A stretch of 9,186 nucleotides of DNA from an uncultured Asticcacaulis sp. (GTDB lineage: Bacteria > Pseudomonadota > Alphaproteobacteria > Caulobacterales > Caulobacteraceae), in contig CAMLPZ010000166.1 in the NCBI GenBank assembly GCA_946482045.1, forward strand, positions 1 through 9,186, in the 5' to 3' direction. The notes under the pieces were generated by a model. It did not search any database and had not been told where the DNA came from. It saw only the letters and a list, made by a program, of their open reading frames with translations. Below are positions 1-5,994 of this stretch, piece after piece (the stretch's first letter is position 1; each line of letters starts with the position of its first letter). The translations under genes and the position numbers were made by a program.

Positions 1-518
1 ACTGGCGCGATGACCAGGTGCGCCGCCATCTCGGCCGTCACGCCAGAGATTTCACCGCGCTGCAGGGCGCGGTCGAACAAGCCGGTGAGCGCCCCCAGCA
101 TCTGGCCCACCACTTCGCGGCGATAGAACAGGGCCAGATCCGGAAAGCGCCCGGATTCAGCGATGATCAGCTTGGGGTAAATCGGCAGACGCCCGTCGCG
201 GATCGCCGCTGACGCCATCTGCGCCACGCCCATCAGCACCGGCTCAAGCGGCCCGTTATAGTCATTCAGTATCCCGACGGCGGCCGCGACTCGCGGCGCG
301 ATATCGCGGCGGACCAGGGCTTCGAACAGGGCCTGCTTGGTCGGGTAATAGAGATAGACCGTACCCTTAGACACCCGGGCGTGACGGGCGATGTCCTCTA
401 CGCGGGCGCCTTCGAACCCGTGGCTAGCGAACTCCGCCAGAGCGGCGTCGAGGATATCGGCCTGGCGCACCTCCGGCGTAGATCGGCGGGCGCGGGCAAG
501 TTTGGGCGGTTCAGACAT
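1..518 (-). CDS. TetR/AcrR-family transcriptional repressor (3' end outside window)
   Basis: A one-component repressor, probably ligand-released and acting as a dimer. The frame is open from the ATG at 518 to the window edge, giving 172 visible codons; the C-terminus is missing. Residues 18-65 form the TetR DNA-binding domain, with the recognition helix and its signature VSKGTVYLYYPTKQALF at 49-65. The C-terminal part contains YPKLIIAESGRFPDLA, typical of the AefR-like TetR C-terminal domain, which is often found beside efflux or envelope-stress genes. There is no strong ribosome binding site (only GGAAC upstream), but the domain begins at the usual distance from this start. It is transcribed divergently from the envelope operon beginning at 703, and a palindrome at 530-547 lies 11 bases from its start, so autoregulation and control of the neighbour are likely inferences. 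The ligand cannot be read from the sequence. Confidence 0.93.
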   Translation of the reverse strand, partial: MSEPPKLARARRSTPEVRQADILDAALAEFASHGFEGARVEDIARHARVSKGTVYLYYPTKQALFEALVRRDIAPRVAAAVGILNDYNGPLEPVLMGVAQMASAAIRDGRLPIYPKLIIAESGRFPDLALFYRREVVGQMLGALTGLFDRALQRGEISGVTAEMAAHLVIAP

Positions 519-522
519 GAAA

Positions 523-553
523 TTGTTCCGTACTGACCAGTCAGTACTATAAT
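523..553 (+). promoter_or_regulatory. Candidate promoter overlapping the TetR operator
   Basis: A consensus -10 TATAAT lies at 548-553. The best -35 is a poor TTGTTC at 523-528, with a 19-bp spacer filled by the operator, a common layout for TetR-repressed promoters. A transcript from here would have a leader of about 140 bases before the ATG at 703. An alternative weak start, TTGTGA at 599-604 with TATTGA at 622-627 and a 17-bp spacer, cannot be excluded. Confidence 0.45.
530..547. promoter_or_regulatory. Probable TetR operator (18-bp inverted repeat)
   Basis: Perfect 8-bp arms GTACTGAC and GTCAGTAC are separated by CA. The size and the ACTGACYRGTCAGT-like core are typical of TetR/AcrR operators. 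It sits between the divergent tetR-type gene and the 703 operon, directly before a TATAAT at 548-553, so a bound dimer would cover a promoter. Binding by the adjacent repressor is inferred from position. Confidence 0.8.
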
Positions 554-650
554 GAAGTAACATGGTTCGCAAGGACATTCTGGGCCATAATTTCCATCTT
601 GTGACACGCGATGACCTGAGTTATTGATTGCAGGGCTGGGGCGCGAAAGA

Positions 651-676
651 TTGTAACCATCTGAAATGGCTTACAA
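651..676. other. Inverted repeat / hairpin in the leader of the envelope operon
   Basis: TTGTAA-CCAT (651-660) pairs with ATGG-C-TTACAA (666-676): ten base pairs, one bulged C at 670 and a five-base loop. It ends 26 bases before the ATG at 703 and 16 bases before the G-rich ribosome binding site. It could be an RNA hairpin in the leader or an operator for a second regulator; nothing in the sequence decides between these. Confidence 0.5.
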
Positions 677-702
677 AGCTGCGCATTGTTTTGGGGGACT
701 AC

Positions 703-1413
703 ATGACTCGTATGCTGATCGCAGGCGCACTGGCGCTTGGACTGTCTTTTGCCGCTGTGGCGCCGACGGCCGACGCTCAGGCCGTTCCTACGGTTGCCAA
801 GATTGCCAAGCCTGCCGAAGGCACGTCGGTTCTCGTCGTTCTTCCCACTGTGTCACTCGGCCTGCTTACCGCCAGCGGCTCTACCGATCCGAAACAGGAA
901 TGGTCCGAGAACGCGCAAAAATTCCTTAATACCGCCCTCGTCAAATCGCTTGAAGCCAGGAAGTACAAGACGACCGGCGTCGATGTGACCACTTTTGAAT
1001 ATCCGTCCGCCCTTCAGCTTCTCAAGCTCAACGACGCCGTCACACAGTCAATCGGCATGAACAAATTCGTCAAGCTGCCCACCAAGCCGACCTTCGACTG
1101 GACGCTGGGCTCGGGCGCTTCGAAACTTATTCCCGCCACGACCGATCCGGCGCCGCCTCCCGCCTATGCCTTGTTCCTCAATGCAAGCGGCAACTACCAG
1201 AGCGGCGGCCGCGCGGCACTCAATGTTGGCATGGCCCTGCTGGGCGGTCCAATCATCACTGGTTCGCAGGTAATGTACGGCACCCTGGTCGATCTGAAAA
1301 CCGGCCAGGTGGTTTGGTTCGAAGTTATGGTCGTCCCGTCGGGTACCGACATTCGCACCGCCGACGGCGCGTATGACGCTGCGATCAAGCTTCTGCAGAA
1401 ACTGCCGCTGTAA
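703..1413 (+). CDS. Exported protein of unknown function, first gene of envelope operon
   Basis: A 236-residue protein. I chose ATG 703 because GGGGGA at 693-698 lies just upstream and because the product then begins with a clear Sec signal peptide (MTRM, hydrophobic core at about 4-20, likely cleavage near ADA-QA at 25-27). A TTG at 628 in the same frame would add 25 residues that spoil the signal. The mature part alternates predicted strands and helices. A Gly/Ala-rich stretch around residues 165-190 (NVGMALLGGPIITGSQ) is followed by GTLVDLKTGQVVWFE, a pattern seen in CsgG/TolB-N/LpoB-like periplasmic proteins that report 'type of component, in use or not'; that fold assignment is only a guess. 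No lipobox and no catalytic motif are visible. It precedes the M48 protease by 30 bases and is probably co-transcribed with it, suggesting a shared role in the periplasm. Confidence 0.85.
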   Translation: MTRMLIAGALALGLSFAAVAPTADAQAVPTVAKIAKPAEGTSVLVVLPTVSLGLLTASGSTDPKQEWSENAQKFLNTALVKSLEARKYKTTGVDVTTFEYPSALQLLKLNDAVTQSIGMNKFVKLPTKPTFDWTLGSGASKLIPATTDPAPPPAYALFLNASGNYQSGGRAALNVGMALLGGPIITGSQVMYGTLVDLKTGQVVWFEVMVVPSGTDIRTADGAYDAAIKLLQKLPL

Positions 1414-1443
1414 CCCTTGAATTCCGTCCAAGGGGAACGGCGC

Positions 1444-2910
1444 ATGTCAAAAGCCAATCACACCTCTTACCGCAGGCGCCTTGGCGCGGCTGCCCTGCTA
1501 CCCGTAGCGCTCGCTCAGCTCATGACGTCAGGCTTAAGCCTGACCGCCCTGGTGCCCGTCTCTGCCTATGCCGCAGACGGCATGGATCTGAACAAGCTCA
1601 ATGCGGACCTCAAGGAAGACGCTGCCGAGCGCAAGCCCGGCCAGACGCCCGAGCCAAAGACGCTGGAGGGCGGTATCTGGGCCGAATCCGTCAAGGCCGA
1701 GCAAAAGGCGAAAACGTCGGGCGAGCGCAATCACGATGCGGCCCTGCACGACTACGTCAACGGCGTTCTGGACAAGGCCGCCACGCCTTTTGGCGACGAC
1801 CTGCGCCTTTACGTCATGGACCGGCCATTTTTCAACGCTTCCATGGCACCCAACGGCTATACCGAGGTCTGGACCGGCACCCTGCTGCGTTGCCAGACCG
1901 AGGATGAGCTGGCCTTCGTACTGGGTCACGAGGCGGGGCACTTTCGCCACTCGCATTCGGTCAAGACCTACCAGGCTGCCAAGGATGGCCAGAACGCCGC
2001 CCTGGCCGCCAGCATGCTGCTTTCCGTCGTCGCCATGGGCGCGTCGATGAATGCCGGCTCGGTCCAGGCGATCCAAAATATCAACAATATTGCCAGCGGC
2101 CTGATCAATATCGTCTATCTGGGAACGGTCGCTGCCTATTTCGGTTATTCGCGCGAGACTGAGGGCCAGGCCGACACGTACGGCCTGCTGTACATCAAAA
2201 AGGCCGGCTATTACACGGGCGCGGCTTCGGACGTCTGGGCCAGTCGCCTGGATGAAACCGCCGCATCGGACTACGAAAAGGTCCGCCGCTCTCCGGCGCG
2301 CGTCAATGTCTTCGGTGGTCACCCACTGGAAACGGAGCGTCTGTCCGCGCTCGAAAAGCAGGAGCGCCTGCTCAATGGCGGCGCGTCGGCGATGCGCACC
2401 GAGGAGGAAGCCAAGGCCGCCCGTGCCGCCTATCGCGGCAAGGTTCGCCCCTACCTCTCTGCCTGGCTGAAAGATGACTTGCGCCGTCAGGACTATGGCC
2501 AGACGCTTTGGCTGGTGAAGCGCCTGAGCGTCGATGGCGAAGACGCAGGCCTGCTTAACTTCTATGCCGGCGAAGCGTACCGCTTGCGCGGTGGGCGCGG
2601 CGCCGACGGGTCCGACCTGGAAAAGGCGATCACCGCCTACAAGACGGCGCTGCAGAATCCTGACGCCCCCAAGGAAACCCATCGCCAACTGGGCGATGTG
2701 TATCGCCGTCTTGGGGCGACAACAGAAGCCGTCGACGCGTTCAAGGCCTATCTGGCTGTAGCACCCGTCGCCACCGACGCCTGGATGATCCAAGACCAGA
2801 TCGACACCCTTAACCTGCACGTGCCGCCATCGCCTGCCGCCGCGCCGCCGGCGGCCAGTGCACCAGCTGCCGGCACGGCCATCAACACTTCCGGGGGAAC
2901 CGCATCATGA
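1444..2910 (+). CDS. Exported M48-family zinc metalloprotease with C-terminal TPR-like repeats
   Basis: A 488-residue periplasmic protease, comparable in design to BepA (YfgC), which degrades or helps assemble outer-membrane proteins. ATG 1444 follows AGGGGAA (1431-1437) with six bases between; a TTG at 1417 is less likely. The signal peptide spans about residues 1-44 (a long, Arg-rich n-region, then cleavage near AYA-ADG). The zinc site is HEAGH at 162-166, with the third ligand E240 in SRETEGQAD. A hydrophobic segment at about 185-235 lies between the two motifs, as is usual in the family. Residues about 345-455 contain two or three TPR-like helix pairs (for example HRQLGDVYRRLGATTEAVDAF). 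The protein ends in a Pro/Ala-rich tail. The stop overlaps the next start as ATGA, indicating translational coupling with the lipoprotein gene. Family and active site are clear; the substrate is inferred. Confidence 0.95.
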   Translation: MSKANHTSYRRRLGAAALLPVALAQLMTSGLSLTALVPVSAYAADGMDLNKLNADLKEDAAERKPGQTPEPKTLEGGIWAESVKAEQKAKTSGERNHDAALHDYVNGVLDKAATPFGDDLRLYVMDRPFFNASMAPNGYTEVWTGTLLRCQTEDELAFVLGHEAGHFRHSHSVKTYQAAKDGQNAALAASMLLSVVAMGASMNAGSVQAIQNINNIASGLINIVYLGTVAAYFGYSRETEGQADTYGLLYIKKAGYYTGAASDVWASRLDETAASDYEKVRRSPARVNVFGGHPLETERLSALEKQERLLNGGASAMRTEEEAKAARAAYRGKVRPYLSAWLKDDLRRQDYGQTLWLVKRLSVDGEDAGLLNFYAGEAYRLRGGRGADGSDLEKAITAYKTALQNPDAPKETHRQLGDVYRRLGATTEAVDAFKAYLAVAPVATDAWMIQDQIDTLNLHVPPSPAAAPPAASAPAAGTAINTSGGTAS

Positions 2911-3503
2911 TGAAAACCGTACTCAAGATAGGTCTGGCCACGACGGCCGCGACACTGCTGCTGACTGCCTGTGCCGGTGGACCAACCCTGGCCCCGGCCG
3001 GCAACTTCACGCAAGGCTCGGCCAGCGTCACGCTCGACCGCAACTGGTCGGCATACCCTGCCAATTCGCGCCTGAAGACGCGCATGCTGACCATTGACGG
3101 CACACTGCTGAACGTCCTCTACGTCTCCGATGGCCTTACACCGTCAGATCCGCTGTTCATTAACTGGGCCAAGGGCGACACGACCAGCCGCCCGGCGCCA
3201 CGTGGCAAGGCAAACATGTCGCTGTCCGAGCAGATGGAATACGTCGCCACAGCGGCGGGAGAGCTTGATCTTCTCAAAGTCGAGACCTCCAATCCAAAGC
3301 CAGTGACGATCGGCGATGCGAAGGGCGTACGCTTTGGACTGACAGCCAAGACGTCGTCCGGCCTCGACATGCGCGGCCTGGCCCAGGCCGTTTCCAAAAA
3401 GGGCAAGACCTACTACATCGTCTACCTGGCACCGGCGGAGCACTATTACGACGCAACGCTAAAAAATGTCGTCGCAACGATGGACAGCCAGAAGCTGCCG
3501 TAA
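2907..3503 (+). CDS. Lipoprotein of unknown function, third gene of envelope operon
   Basis: A 198-residue predicted lipoprotein with a short signal peptide and lipobox L19-T20-A21-C22, followed by AGG, which should permit sorting to the outer membrane. ATG 2907 overlaps the protease stop (ATGA) and follows GGGGGAA at 2893-2899; the next codon, ATG 2910, is an alternative start. The mature part has a mixed strand pattern (SVTLDRNWSAYP near residue 33, GVRFGLTAKTSSGLDMRG, GKTYYIVYLAPAEHYYDATL), reminiscent of compact beta-rich proteins that sense or bind envelope components. I recognise no named family. Its tight coupling to the M48 protease suggests it is a partner, adaptor or substrate of that enzyme; this is inference from context. 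Confidence 0.88.
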   Translation: MMKTVLKIGLATTAATLLLTACAGGPTLAPAGNFTQGSASVTLDRNWSAYPANSRLKTRMLTIDGTLLNVLYVSDGLTPSDPLFINWAKGDTTSRPAPRGKANMSLSEQMEYVATAAGELDLLKVETSNPKPVTIGDAKGVRFGLTAKTSSGLDMRGLAQAVSKKGKTYYIVYLAPAEHYYDATLKNVVATMDSQKLP

Positions 3504-3521
3504 TCGGCATGACATGAAAAT

Positions 3522-3542
3522 GCCCGCAGCCAGGCTGCAGGC
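3522..3542. terminator. Shared terminator hairpin between convergent operons
   Basis: GCCCGCAGC (3522-3530) and GCTGCAGGC (3534-3542) form a nine-pair stem with one mismatch and a CAG loop. It lies 18 bases after the lipoprotein stop and 4 bases past the stop of the minus-strand acyltransferase. Read on the minus strand the stem is followed by ATTTTC, a short U-run; on the plus strand the following TTCGTC is weak. It is therefore a better terminator for the minus-strand gene. Confidence 0.55.
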
Positions 3543-3546
3543 TTCG

Positions 3547-4749
3547 TCACAGCTTCAGGAACCAGCGCTTGCGATACAGCGGCCAGAGGATCAGCCCGAT
3601 CACCGCCACCAGTATGACCGAATAGGTCAGTGACGCCACACGCGGTTCAGGAATGACCGCGCCCAGTTGCGCCGCGGCTGCGTCGTGCGGGCTGGTGCCC
3701 GCCAGCAACGGCAGTTGCAATACAGCGTCGAAAAGACAGATCAGCACGAAGGCCAGGGTCGCATTGGCGCCGAATATCTTGGCGAAGGCGGCGAAACGGC
3801 CCAACTTCAGCAAGTCCGCGATGACGGCGAGGAGAACGAAGGCAATGATGCTGAAGCCGGCCGACACCAAGGCGAAGCTTGGCGTCCAGATTTTCTTGAT
3901 GACCGGGATTTCGCCGTTCATCCCCAGCCCCGCAAGGGCGAGGAAAAGCCCAAGCAGGAACAGGCCGATCAGGCTGCCCCTGACGCCGCGGCTGCGGATA
4001 TAACCGGCCACCAATATCCCCAGCAGGACATTGATGAGCGCCCCCAGCGTCGAGACCAGGCCTTCCGGATCGAAGGTTACGACACCATTGGTCAGTCCCC
4101 AGTCCCACATATAGGCGGGGGTAAAGACGGCGCGATCAACGACCGCCGGCAGGGAATTCAGCGAATCGAAACACGCGCCCGCACAGCCTGGCCCGCTCCA
4201 CAGGCTGAGCAGCGCGCCGTAACCGGCGACGAGTGCGGCAATGACGCCGGCCAGCGGCCAACCCGGCACGGCAAAATCATGGTCGCTCTTGCGCCCCAGC
4301 ACCAGACACAGTCCGCCGGCCAGCGCGTAACACAGGCCGATACGCTGCAGGATGCCAGGCAGGCGGAAACCGGCAGGATCGGGATCGGCGATAAAGTTCA
4401 GCACCACGCCCAGCACAATCAGCGCCACGGCGCGCCACAGCACGTGGCCGAACAGCTGCGCTTTGGTCTGGCGGGCTGAGCGCGCCGCGAACGACATTGG
4501 AAGAGCAACACCGACACAGAACAGGAAGCCTGGAAAAATCATGTCAGCCAGGACCAAACCCTGCCAGTCGGCGTGATTGAGCACTTTGAACCGGTTCAAC
4601 CAGTCACCGGCATAGGCCACCAGAATCATGCCGATCACGCACAGCCCGCGCAGGATATCGAGCGCTTCCAGGCGCTTCGTATCCTTGCCGGCCGGTTTGG
4701 CTGGCTGGGGCTTTTCCCGTTTTTTGAATGCGATGACGTTTGCCGACAT
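3547..4749 (-). CDS. Multi-spanning membrane acyltransferase, HGSNAT/NagX-like (DUF5009 type)
   Basis: A 400-residue inner-membrane protein with a basic cytoplasmic N-terminus (1-28) and about ten hydrophobic segments. Residues 27-76 carry the family signature: LEALDILRG, then NHADWQGLVLADMIFPGFLF. This matches the heparan-alpha-glucosaminide N-acetyltransferase family, in which the His of the H-A-x-W-x-G motif (here H59) is the proposed acetyl carrier across the membrane. GILQRIGLCYAL near residue 135 is another family hallmark. Bacterial relatives (NagX) are linked to amino-sugar use; the YeiB/OPG-type acyltransferases are more distant. ATG 4749 follows AGGGGGG (4754-4760) with four bases between. 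It lies 17 bases after the spike-like gene and is probably co-transcribed. No sugar-catabolism gene is nearby, so it may instead modify an envelope glycan with acetyl-CoA as donor; this is inference. Confidence 0.88.
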   Translation of the reverse strand: MSANVIAFKKREKPQPAKPAGKDTKRLEALDILRGLCVIGMILVAYAGDWLNRFKVLNHADWQGLVLADMIFPGFLFCVGVALPMSFAARSARQTKAQLFGHVLWRAVALIVLGVVLNFIADPDPAGFRLPGILQRIGLCYALAGGLCLVLGRKSDHDFAVPGWPLAGVIAALVAGYGALLSLWSGPGCAGACFDSLNSLPAVVDRAVFTPAYMWDWGLTNGVVTFDPEGLVSTLGALINVLLGILVAGYIRSRGVRGSLIGLFLLGLFLALAGLGMNGEIPVIKKIWTPSFALVSAGFSIIAFVLLAVIADLLKLGRFAAFAKIFGANATLAFVLICLFDAVLQLPLLAGTSPHDAAAAQLGAVIPEPRVASLTYSVILVAVIGLILWPLYRKRWFLKL

Positions 4750-4758
4750 ACCGCCCCC

Positions 4759-4770
4759 CTGATCGATCAG
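4759..4770. repeat. 12-bp perfect palindrome between the two minus-strand genes
   Basis: CTGATCGATCAG covers the TGA stop of the spike-like gene (4767-4769) and abuts the ribosome binding site of the acyltransferase. In RNA it would form at most a tight hairpin. It could be chance or could modulate coupling of the two genes. Confidence 0.4.
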
Positions 4771-5120
4771 TTTTGGCCGATCTTGCTGCCCTTGATAACC
4801 ACCTCGCCGGCCTGTTTGGCCGTCACGGAGCGATCGCCATTGATAATGATATCGCCGCCACTCAGCTCGACGACTCCGTTCTTGCGTAAGACAAGCTTCG
4901 ACTTGCCCGCCTGGATGACGACCTCATCACCGGCGGTCAGGACAAGTGTCTTGCTCGCCGTAACGGAGACATTGCGGCTGTCGCCCGCCAGGCGCGACTC
5001 AAGCGCCGCCAGCCGGGCTTCCAGAGCGGCGATTCGTGCCTGATCGACCGGATTCGACTGCGCCATGGCAGACGCCGGCAGAGCCAGGACCGCCAGTCCA
5101 GCAACAAAGGTTTTTCGCAT
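4767..5120 (-). CDS. Small exported protein with coiled coil and VgrG-tail-like beta-helix
   Basis: A 117-residue protein. ATG 5120 is preceded by a purine-rich GGAAGAGAG and opens a clear Sec signal peptide (1-20, cleavage at SAMA-QS). Residues 26-46 form heptads (IAALEARLAALESRL), a likely short multimeric coiled coil. Residues 50-117 are short beta-repeats: VSVTASKTLVLTAG, then GKSKLVLRKNGVVELSG, then a final VVIKGSKIGQN. This closely resembles the C-terminal needle of type VI secretion VgrG proteins and phage gp5 spikes, which are trimeric beta-helices. The unusual part is that it stands alone, has its own signal peptide and has no gp27/gp5 base, PAAR gene or secretion cluster nearby. A trimeric periplasmic or surface spike is the inferred structure; the function is unknown. 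It is followed by the membrane acyltransferase after 17 bases. Longer starts exist upstream but would destroy the signal peptide. Confidence 0.8.
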   Translation of the reverse strand: MRKTFVAGLAVLALPASAMAQSNPVDQARIAALEARLAALESRLAGDSRNVSVTASKTLVLTAGDEVVIQAGKSKLVLRKNGVVELSGGDIIINGDRSVTAKQAGEVVIKGSKIGQN

Positions 5121-5191
5121 TGACCACTCTCTTCCATCCCACGAATGGCCAAGCCTAGCCGCAAACCATTGGAAAACCAAGCGCGACCAAG

Positions 5192-5211
5192 ATGTAACGT
5201 CGACCTTACAT
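5192..5211. promoter_or_regulatory. 20-bp palindromic operator, copy 1 of 3
   Basis: ATGTAACGTCGACCTTACAT differs at one position from the perfect palindrome ATGTAAGGTCGACCTTACAT that best fits all three copies. It is the copy nearest the minus-strand spike-like gene (72 bases upstream of its start). It is probably bound by the neighbouring XRE regulator, judging from position. Confidence 0.75.
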
Positions 5212-5220
5212 TTTTCACCA

Positions 5221-5240
5221 ATGTAAGGTTGACATTACAT
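5221..5240. promoter_or_regulatory. 20-bp palindromic operator, copy 2 of 3
   Basis: ATGTAAGGTTGACATTACAT differs at two positions from the shared palindrome. Its centre is 29 bp from that of copy 1. It contains TTGACA at 5229-5234, a perfect -35, so a protein bound here would compete with RNA polymerase. Confidence 0.78.
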
Positions 5241-5257
5241 CGCCCAACATGTAAGGT
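5229..5257 (+). promoter_or_regulatory. Candidate promoter of the membrane protein / XRE operon
   Basis: The -35 TTGACA (5229-5234) and -10 TAAGGT (5252-5257) are separated by 17 bp. The -35 is perfect; the -10 keeps only the key T, A and final T. Transcription would start near 5264, leaving a leader of about 44 bases before ATG 5308. Both elements are inside operator copies 2 and 3, which suggests repression by occlusion. Confidence 0.55.
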
Positions 5258-5268
5258 CAGCCTTACAT
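5249..5268. promoter_or_regulatory. 20-bp palindromic operator, copy 3 of 3
   Basis: ATGTAAGGTCAGCCTTACAT differs at two central positions from the shared palindrome; both outer arms are intact. Its centre is 28 bp from that of copy 2. It overlaps the candidate -10 at 5252-5257. Confidence 0.75.
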
Positions 5269-5307
5269 CGATGGCATACATCCACCTCACTGAAAAAGCA
5301 GCAAACA

Positions 5308-5697
5308 ATGATCCCGCAGTCCGTTAATGCCCGATACACCTTGGGGATAATGGTGTTCATGACGTTTTATGTCGCGGCCCTGTTCTTTTCCATCATGACC
5401 ATAAAGTCGCAAAGCCCGACCGGTCCCCTGCTTTATGCTCTCGCCGTCCTGCCCGCCCTCCCGGTCGGCGGCACCATCTGGGTTTTCCTGCGCTATATCG
5501 ACAAGGTCGACGAATATGTCCGTGCCCTGGTCACCAAGCGCTTCATCCTGGCCACCGGCCTGGCCCTGTTCGTCTGCACCGCCTGGGGTTTCCTGGAAAA
5601 CAATGCCGGTGCGCACGAGTTTTCGCTCTACCTGGTCTACCCGCTGTGGTGGGGGCTGTTCGGCCTGTCGAGCGTCTTCTACCGGAATGTCCGATGA
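5308..5697 (+). CDS. Four-helix inner-membrane protein paired with an XRE regulator
   Basis: A 129-residue protein with hydrophobic segments at about 10-31, 40-62, 79-96 and 106-125. A charged cytoplasmic loop after the second helix reads RYIDKVDEYVRALVTKR (62-78). That 'R-x-x-D-x-x-D-E' loop is common in small membrane proteins encoded immediately before short XRE regulators in Proteobacteria; their biochemical role is not established. The start has only a weak purine run (GAAAAAG, 5292-5298), but no better start is in frame and the first helix begins soon after. The stop overlaps the regulator's start as ATGA, so the two are translated together. It may sense a membrane condition and sequester or inform the regulator; this is speculation based on the pairing. 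Confidence 0.85.
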   Translation: MIPQSVNARYTLGIMVFMTFYVAALFFSIMTIKSQSPTGPLLYALAVLPALPVGGTIWVFLRYIDKVDEYVRALVTKRFILATGLALFVCTAWGFLENNAGAHEFSLYLVYPLWWGLFGLSSVFYRNVR

Positions 5698-5906
5698 AAC
5701 AGTATCTTCGCGAATTCCGCACGGAGAAAGGCCTGACCCAGGCCGACCTCGCCAGCCAATTGGGTGTGTCACGGCAAGCCGTCATCGCCCTTGAAACCGA
5801 CAAGCACATCCCTTCGCTCGAACTGGCTTACAAGATCTCTGGCGTCTTCGACCGCCCCGTCGAAGAGATTTTCGAAAATCCTTATCGGCCAAAACAGGCC
5901 GGCTAA
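5694..5906 (+). CDS. Short XRE-family (Cro/CI-type) transcriptional regulator
   Basis: A 70-residue DNA-binding protein made of almost nothing but one HTH_3 domain. The helix-turn-helix is at residues 14-34, LTQADLASQLGVSRQAVIAL, followed by the family hallmark PSLELAYKIS and the tail VFDRPVEEIFENP. Its length and this ending match the YgzD/YozG-like group of minimal XRE regulators. ATG 5694 overlaps the stop of the membrane protein (ATGA) and has GGAA at 5684-5687; a longer reading from 5646 would add 16 residues with no homology-like character. The likely targets are the three palindromes at 5192-5268, which overlap its own operon's promoter. It may also control the divergent spike/acyltransferase operon. 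Confidence 0.93.
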   Translation: MKQYLREFRTEKGLTQADLASQLGVSRQAVIALETDKHIPSLELAYKISGVFDRPVEEIFENPYRPKQAG

Positions 5907-5907
5907 C

Positions 5908-5937
5908 CTTTCCCAATACCGCGTATCGCTTTCCCAA
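5908..5937. repeat. Direct repeat CTTTCCCAA, two copies 21 bp apart
   Basis: CTTTCCCAA occurs at 5908-5916 and 5929-5937, a period of 21 bp, or two helical turns. Both copies lie in the 88-base gap upstream of the hydrolase gene. It may be an activator site or chance; no standard promoter is evident around it. Confidence 0.35.
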
Positions 5938-5994
5938 CGCAGCTTTCGCGGCGCGTGACCGCTGCCGCCTTACCGAAACACAGGAGAAATAGAA

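Noticed and set aside
562..627. 21-codon leader peptide (MVRKDILGHNF...) in the TetR-operon gap
   Set aside because: It has only a weak GAAG before the start, no attenuator structure overlapping it, and no codon run that would sense an amino acid.
1534..2820. 428-codon open frame on the minus strand
   Set aside because: It is antisense to the M48 protease, whose HEAGH and SRETEGQAD motifs and signal peptide are clear; the open antisense frame follows from G/C-rich codon use.
3667..4479. 270-codon open frame on the plus strand
   Set aside because: It is antisense to the acyltransferase, rich in Gln, Arg and Asp with no hydrophobic core or domain, and lacks a ribosome binding site.
4767..5120. 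Type VI secretion component
   Set aside because: Only the beta-helix tip is matched; the signal peptide and lack of gp27/gp5 base, PAAR, Hcp or tss genes argue against a working VgrG.
5192..5268. CRISPR array
   Set aside because: The repeats are palindromic 20-mers with only 9 and 8 bases between them, far too short for spacers, and no cas gene is present.
5308..5906. Toxin-antitoxin module
   Set aside because: An XRE protein overlapping a small partner gene suggests one, but the partner is a four-helix membrane protein placed first, typical of XRE/membrane-protein regulatory pairs and unlike known toxins.
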